From assembly GCA_907164885.2 (NCBI GenBank), contig OU015490.1, forward strand, positions 215,145,134 to 215,209,133: a stretch of 64,000 bases of DNA, in the 5' to 3' direction. Below are positions 59,335 to 64,000 of this stretch, in pieces. This DNA is from Dolomedes plantarius (taxonomy: Eukaryota > Arthropoda > Arachnida > Araneae > Dolomedidae). The notes under the pieces were generated by a model. It was not told where the DNA came from, ran no database searches, and worked only from the letters and a program-made list of their open reading frames with translations. Positions within the stretch are counted from its first letter, which is position 1. Every line of letters starts with the position of its first letter. A program made the translations under genes and the position numbers.

Positions 59335-60420
59335 TTCTACAAATGGAAGTTTCAAGAATTTTACTATCCCGCCAGCTTAATCTCATTAGTTCTTCGGACA
59401 CTCAAAATATCCCCACATTTGTTGCCAAGTTGGACAAACTTATCGACAATTTTGTCAAAATTCTCGAAAATATCCCCGATTGGTCCCGTATGGAAATATA
59501 ACGCATAATGACATTGGATAAACGATATCTAACACAAAATAATATGAATTAAGAAGAAACCTTAAAATATTTTCAATTATTTACAACTATATATGAAATT
59601 ACTGCATAACATATAGGACAAGTACGATAGTTTTGCTATATGATTCAATGATTAATTTTTCTTTACATCCCTTACTGCAGAATTACTGATGAATGCGATA
59701 TGAGTTTAGACATATCGCATCCCATTTGCAGAACAATCAACATTGTTTTACAAATGGAAGTTTCAAGAATTTTACTACACCGCCTGCCTAATCCTATTAG
59801 TGCTTCGGACACTCAAAATATTCGCAAACTTGTCGTCAAGGTGAACAAACATATCGACTATGTTATGAAAATTCCCAAAAATGTCGCCGATGGGTGACAT
59901 ATTGAAATATAACGCATAATGCCATTGAATAAACGATATCTAAAACAAAATAATATGAATTAATCAGAAAAAAATATTTACAACTATTTATAAGTATTTT
60001 CAGCTATTTACAACTATATATGAAATTACGGCATAACATGCAGGACAAGTAAGATAGTTTTATTGACAATTTTGTCAAAATTCTCAAAAATATCGCCGAT
60101 GGGTCATGTATAGAAATATAACTCATAATGACATTCAATAAACGATATCTAACACAAAATAATATGAATTAATCAGAAGCAGCAAAAAAATGTTTACAAA
60201 TATTTGCTATTAACTATTAACTATTTACAAATATTTACTAATTACATATATTAACTATTTACAAATATTTGCCGCTATTTACAACTATATATGAAATTAC
60301 TGCTAACATATAGGACAAGTACGATAGTTTTGTTATATGATTCAATGATTTTTTTTTCTTTACATCCTTTACTCCAGAATTACTGATGACTCCGGTATGA
60401 GTCTTTCATCCTAAATATAG
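59335..60420. repeat. Tandem repeat, unit about 412 bp, about 2.7 copies
   Basis: CAAATGGAAGTTTCAAGAAT begins copies at about 59339 and 59751. The third, partial copy enters at about 60058 with TATTGACAATTTTGTCAAAA. Each copy continues GAAATATAACGCATAATG, AATAAACGATATCTAA, AACACAAAATAATATGAATT and ATATAGGACAAGTACGATAG. Within copy 1, ATGCGATATG and CATATCGCAT (59693-59720) form a perfect 10-bp stem with an 8-base loop. Small frames of 60-65 codons in two copies start at equivalent positions but are not conserved as protein. Confidence 0.88.
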
Positions 60421-61252
60421 TGTTAAATATACGTCTAAAACTACAGTACCTTCCACGAAATTGCAAACAGCTTTCCCCCGTATCGTATGTAATAAAAGAA
60501 TTAACACTTTACCGTTGTTTAAATAAGGTTAACATACTACCAGACATCCTACTCAACGAATCTGATTCGCTAAACTGTTTAAGGAATGAAGTATTAATCC
60601 TATAGGGGTACTTTACCTCTAGGTGAGGTGAAAATATTCTATAGAATAAACCTATAAGAAGTTTAAAAGCAAGTTAGTAAAGTGATATTTCAAAGTACCA
60701 AAAATAGCAGCGTAAAGGGATTTACCATTATCAATATGGGGAGCCAGACCGACTGAATAATTTAAACTGCTAGCAGCGTAGACTTAAATTATTTTTGTAC
60801 AAATGCTTGAAAATGGCGAGTTGAAACTGGAAAATCAGAATATTCTGTTTACCAAATTATTTGCAAGCGCTATAAATGATTAGTTGTAATGGATGGTATG
60901 GGTAAGTTAACATGCCGAAACACTTCTGACACTCTATCAACATGTCTATCAACATGTCTTCAAACATGGCGGGATTTCAGATGTGGACAATTTATGTACG
61001 ACATGAAGTAAGCATGATGCAGGTTTGAAACCGAGGATCTATTTGCTAGGTGAACGATCAGAGAGTGACATAGTACAAAAATTTCGAACTACAGCACAGT
61101 TTATGTGTGAATTCCTTGGCATGCTGATTAAGTTATATAGATTTAACGCTATACATTCACGAAAAAATGCAACATGGCAGTAAAATGTTAATAACAACTA
61201 ATGTCAATACATTCATTTTCAAGGTTCTCTAGATGTTCAAGGTCAGAAATTC
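60421..61252. other. Non-coding stretch
   Basis: No recognisable gene or element end. Confidence 0.5.
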
Positions 61253-61462
61253 TTAACCTATTAGTGCCTAGCGTCCTTTTAAAAGGACGCTTACATAATA
61301 AGCTCTAAATCACTGAATTTTTTTTTTCGATCCAAATAGCAGAATATCATGATAAAGTGTTGTATTTCTTATTATCCATCAGTTGGTAGCACTACATTAA
61401 TGTTCTATTTCTGCTTTTAGGGTCTAAAGTCAGAGTTAGTCGTTTTTTAGGTTTTCAAAAGT

Positions 61463-63677
61463 AGTCCAGTCAAATTGTGGTTTTCGGAGGAAAATTTTGG
61501 GGTAGTTTTGATTTCTTTCATTTTATATGTTTTTTGGGGTGCTGAATCCGAATCTGAGGTTTGTTAACAAAATTTCGTGACGCAACATTGAAAAAAATGC
61601 AAAAAAAGGTAAAAATTTCCATTTTTTGGCGGTTTTTTGCTTATAACTCGGAAACTATCAACTTTTCGTATATAACTCCATTTATCAAAATTAAAGTACA
61701 TAAAATTTCCTACATATTTTACTAGTTAGGTTTTTTTCTCCAACTGACCGTTTGGGCTCAAGCGCTATTTGAAAATTGGCGTATTTCGGCTGTCTCTACA
61801 AAAACCCACTTTTTCCACTCCAAAATTCTAATTTATTATTAATGGCTGTCAATTAGTGAATTCCTCCCAGTTCTCTGCACATACCTTATTTAGATCGTAT
61901 ATGTAGAGGTACAGGTAATTTTTTCAAAAATAAAATAATGATCAAGTTATTTAAAGAAGTCCGAAATTGTACAAATTAGTTGTAATTGTTACAAAAAAGT
62001 TGAAATTCCAAAGAAAAATCTTGAAAAAATATTACATTTTATTATATTGTATTACAATACACATGATCATATATTACATTATTATATGAGCCGTTGTCGT
62101 TTAGAGGGTCCTGGCTGAGGTTCTTCGAAGGCGGCGAGTCCTAGCACAGGTTCGGGTTGTTCTGTCGTCAGAGTCGGGGCTTGTTCATCTGGAAAATGAA
62201 AGAGGTGGTGCGAAAACAACAACTTGTGATCATATCTTCCGCATCATGTAAGCGTATTTCTTCAGTCTGTTCTTCAGTCTGTACCCATGACGTGAAAGGT
62301 GCTGGATCCGTCGATCGTATGTACATTAAAATCAGCATTATCGTACACCTGCTGTGAAAAGCATGGCTGGTTAACTTTCAGCGGATCGCTGCTGACAGCT
62401 GATGCTTCCAGGCGGACAGCCTCTGTGTAAGTCAACAAAATCCCAATGAGGAAACCACATCGACTAATTTCCTTGAGCCGCACTTCTTGTACAGAAACAC
62501 TTCCAACCCTACGAGGACTGGTGAAATGAATGATCTGGGCCTCACTACTGCTACAAGACTATGAGCCAGTGCTATGTTCTTCTTCTTCCACATATCATGG
62601 TCCCCACGTTTTTTGTTTAGTACAACTGTTCCCATAAATGTACGGAGACTTTCAGGAATGAGTTCCTCATTTCCTTCCAAAAATTTATCAGGTGAGGGGT
62701 ACTGTGCGGTCTCATAAACCTGGCTCCGGATATCCTCAACAACAATTGCAGCAGCCGTCTTAATAATCCGGAGTCTTTCCTCTTGTTCATTTTTAACGCC
62801 TGCTGGTACCAAGCATCATTTAAAATTTTATACCCTGTGTTTTTGAAACACACTACCAGCTTCTTGTTTGGAGAAAAGGTCATTATTATATCGCTTAAAT
62901 ATTTTTTGAGTAGATGAGCTTTAACTGTCTTTATGTCAGGACGATAATCACCCTTGATTTGGTCCACCAACTCGTCTAGCGTAAACTGACATTCTCCATC
63001 ACTATTCTCAAGATAAGTGTAGACATATTCCATTGCTGCTTCAACATGATTGGCGAATGGACCCCTTTTTCTCTTCTCTTGAATTTTTGGGCGATTGTAC
63101 AATTTTCTCATGCATAAACTATGATACTGACAATCAGAAACCACCAAGTCTGAGACAGGCAAAAGACGTTTGATTATAGCTTGTCCATACTCATCACCAC
63201 GTTCTTCTGCCCTTTTTATGATAGTTTCCTTGACATTCAAAATTCGAACCTGATACACAATATTATGATTAGGAATTAAATGACAGCCTTTAATGATAAG
63301 TTTTGGAGTGTAAAAAGTGGGTTTTTGCGGAGCCAGCCGAAATACGCCAATTTTCAAATAGCGCTTGAGCCCAAACGGTCCGTCGGAGAAAAAAACCTAA
63401 ATAGTGAAATTTGTAGGAAATTTTATGTACTTTAATTTTGATAAATAAGGTTATATACGAAAAGTTGATAGTTTCCGAGTTATAAGCAAAAAACAGCCAA
63501 AAAATGAAAATTTTCACCTTCTCTTGCATTTTTTTCAATCTTGCGTCACGAAATTTTGTTAACAAACCTCAGATTCGGATTCCGCACCCCAAAAAACATA
63601 TAAAATAGAAGAAATCAAAACTACACCAAAATTTTCCCTCGAGGGCCCCTTTTGAGCACAAATTGACTGGACTAAAG
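61463..63677 (-). mobile_element. Long-TIR DNA transposon (inner element)
   Basis: 61463-61820 and 63300-63677 are inverted repeats of about 360-380 bp. Ends are TAGTCCAGTCAAATTGTG and its complement. Inner matches include TTGTTAACAAAATTTCGTGA, TTATAACTCGGAAACTATCA, GCGCTATTTGAAAATTGGCG and AAAAACCCACTTTTT. No clear target duplication is visible (AAG on both sides is compatible). The interior carries the minus-strand gene below. Superfamily not assigned. Confidence 0.8.
62270..63357 (-). CDS. Transposase-type protein of the inner element, N-terminal two-thirds, frameshifted
   Basis: Frame 1 (ATG at 63357, inside the inverted repeat) reads ERGDEYGQAIIKRLLPVSDL, then VVSDCQYHSLCMRKLYNRP (a Cys/His cluster typical of the family's N-terminus), then EYVYTYLENSDGECQFTLDE and LVDQIKG. 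The ORF changes frame near 62780. It continues ERLRIIKTAAAIVVEDIRS, SLRTFMGTVVLN, AHSLVAVVRPRSFISPVLVG and RKLVDVVSSLGFC. A second change near 62440 leads to TYTEAVRLEASAV, QVYDNADFNVHTIDGSSTFH and VMGTD, where it stops. I recall such proteins as repetitive in arthropods and cnidarians, ending in a TIDG..TFHAMG region before a C-terminal part that is absent here. Coding density is high with only two frame changes. Confidence 0.68.
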
Positions 63678-64000
63678 AGCGTCACGCAAAAAGTAAGTTT
63701 ATTTTATTGTTTTTCAATGTTACGAAAATATTTTATGCTGTTATCACAGTCAATACTGTTTTCTTAAATATGTATCTTTCAAATTTGTTAAAATTATATT
63801 TTAGCACTGTTATATTTTCTTTTGCGTAGCGTTCTATATGTAGGACGCTAGGCACGGATGGGTACATGTTTTTCTGACCTGTTCCGCTATACGAATGCGT
63901 CTTTTTTTCTCTATTTATTATGTTTTATTACCATAGAGAAAAGGAAATGCTATTTATTTTCAGGAAAATGATGTTATAAATTATTTTTATAAATAAAGAT

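Larger units (their letters stand above)
61253..63866. mobile_element. TTAA-type element ends with terminal palindromes (outer element)
   Basis: Left: TTAA (61253), CCTATTAGTGCCT, then a perfect 22-bp palindrome (61270-61291, centre TTTTAAAA). Right: a matching imperfect palindrome (63828-63849, centre TATATG), then AGGCACGGATGGG and TACA where TTAA would be expected. The 20-bp termini agree at most positions (CC.AT..GTGCCTAGCGTCC). Organisation and TTAA suggest a piggyBac-type MITE. The right target site has either mutated or been mis-assigned. It encloses a different transposon. Confidence 0.6.

Overview
The window is AT-rich eukaryotic nuclear DNA. Protein remnants and splice signals point to an arthropod. 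I cannot resolve the order: several of the repeat-encoded proteins look like types common in chelicerates and hemimetabolous insects, but that is memory and not a search. There is no prokaryotic-type gene organisation and no CRISPR array. The one clear host protein-coding gene is the first coding exon of a neuroligin-like synaptic adhesion protein (6245-6686, minus strand), ending in a perfect GTGAGT donor. No other neuroligin exon is recognisable. A second well-formed but unidentified exon lies on the same strand at 1641-1798.

Layout. 0-1 kb: reverse-transcriptase relic abutting a pogo/Tigger-like transposase relic. 1.4-6.7 kb: candidate exon, a diverged 350-450 bp tandem repeat, a threefold duplication of the neuroligin exon/intron boundary, then the neuroligin exon. 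7.6-8.1 kb: GC-richer promoter-like island (NRF1-like and YY1-like motifs). 8.2-12.0 kb: about 15 copies of a 250-bp tandem repeat. 12.4-12.7 kb: retroposon end. 13.0-15.8 kb: complete TTAA-flanked DNA transposon with a Mutator/Kolobok-type transposase lacking its catalytic core. 15.8-19.0 kb: inverted composite relic of a second transposon family. 19.2-26.9 kb: apparent plus-strand spliced transcript with a duplicated internal exon, a terminal exon with AATAAA, and two abutting giant palindromes in its last intron. 27.7-28.5 kb: tRNA-like retroposons with long (TA)n tracts. 29.1-30.1 kb: second reverse-transcriptase relic. 30.8-33.4 kb: complete unclassified DNA transposon with 175-bp terminal inverted repeats (TIRs). 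35.4-37.0 kb: near-intact Tc1-like element of the IR/DR type. 37.7-41.5 kb: intron-containing piggyBac gene broken by two nested transposons, a deleted piggyBac-type copy and a BED-finger hAT. 42.7-44.5 kb: SINEs, a palindromic element end and a Tc1 relic. 45.6-50.7 kb: Tc1 relics, a short Helitron, a large transposon-type gene split by a TTAA MITE, and a foldback element. 51.7-60.4 kb: mostly non-coding with duplicated and tandem segments and one SINE. 61.3-63.9 kb: a long-TIR transposon apparently nested inside TTAA/palindromic element ends.

The transposon genes do not form a pathway. They record successive nested insertions, and at least two insertion events can be read base by base from their target duplications. 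Most copies are broken; the 35.4 kb Tc1 copy is the freshest. The least conventional structure is the 19-27 kb transcript with exon duplication and intronic hairpins of several hundred bases. It could feed a double-stranded RNA pathway if transcribed; that part is inference.
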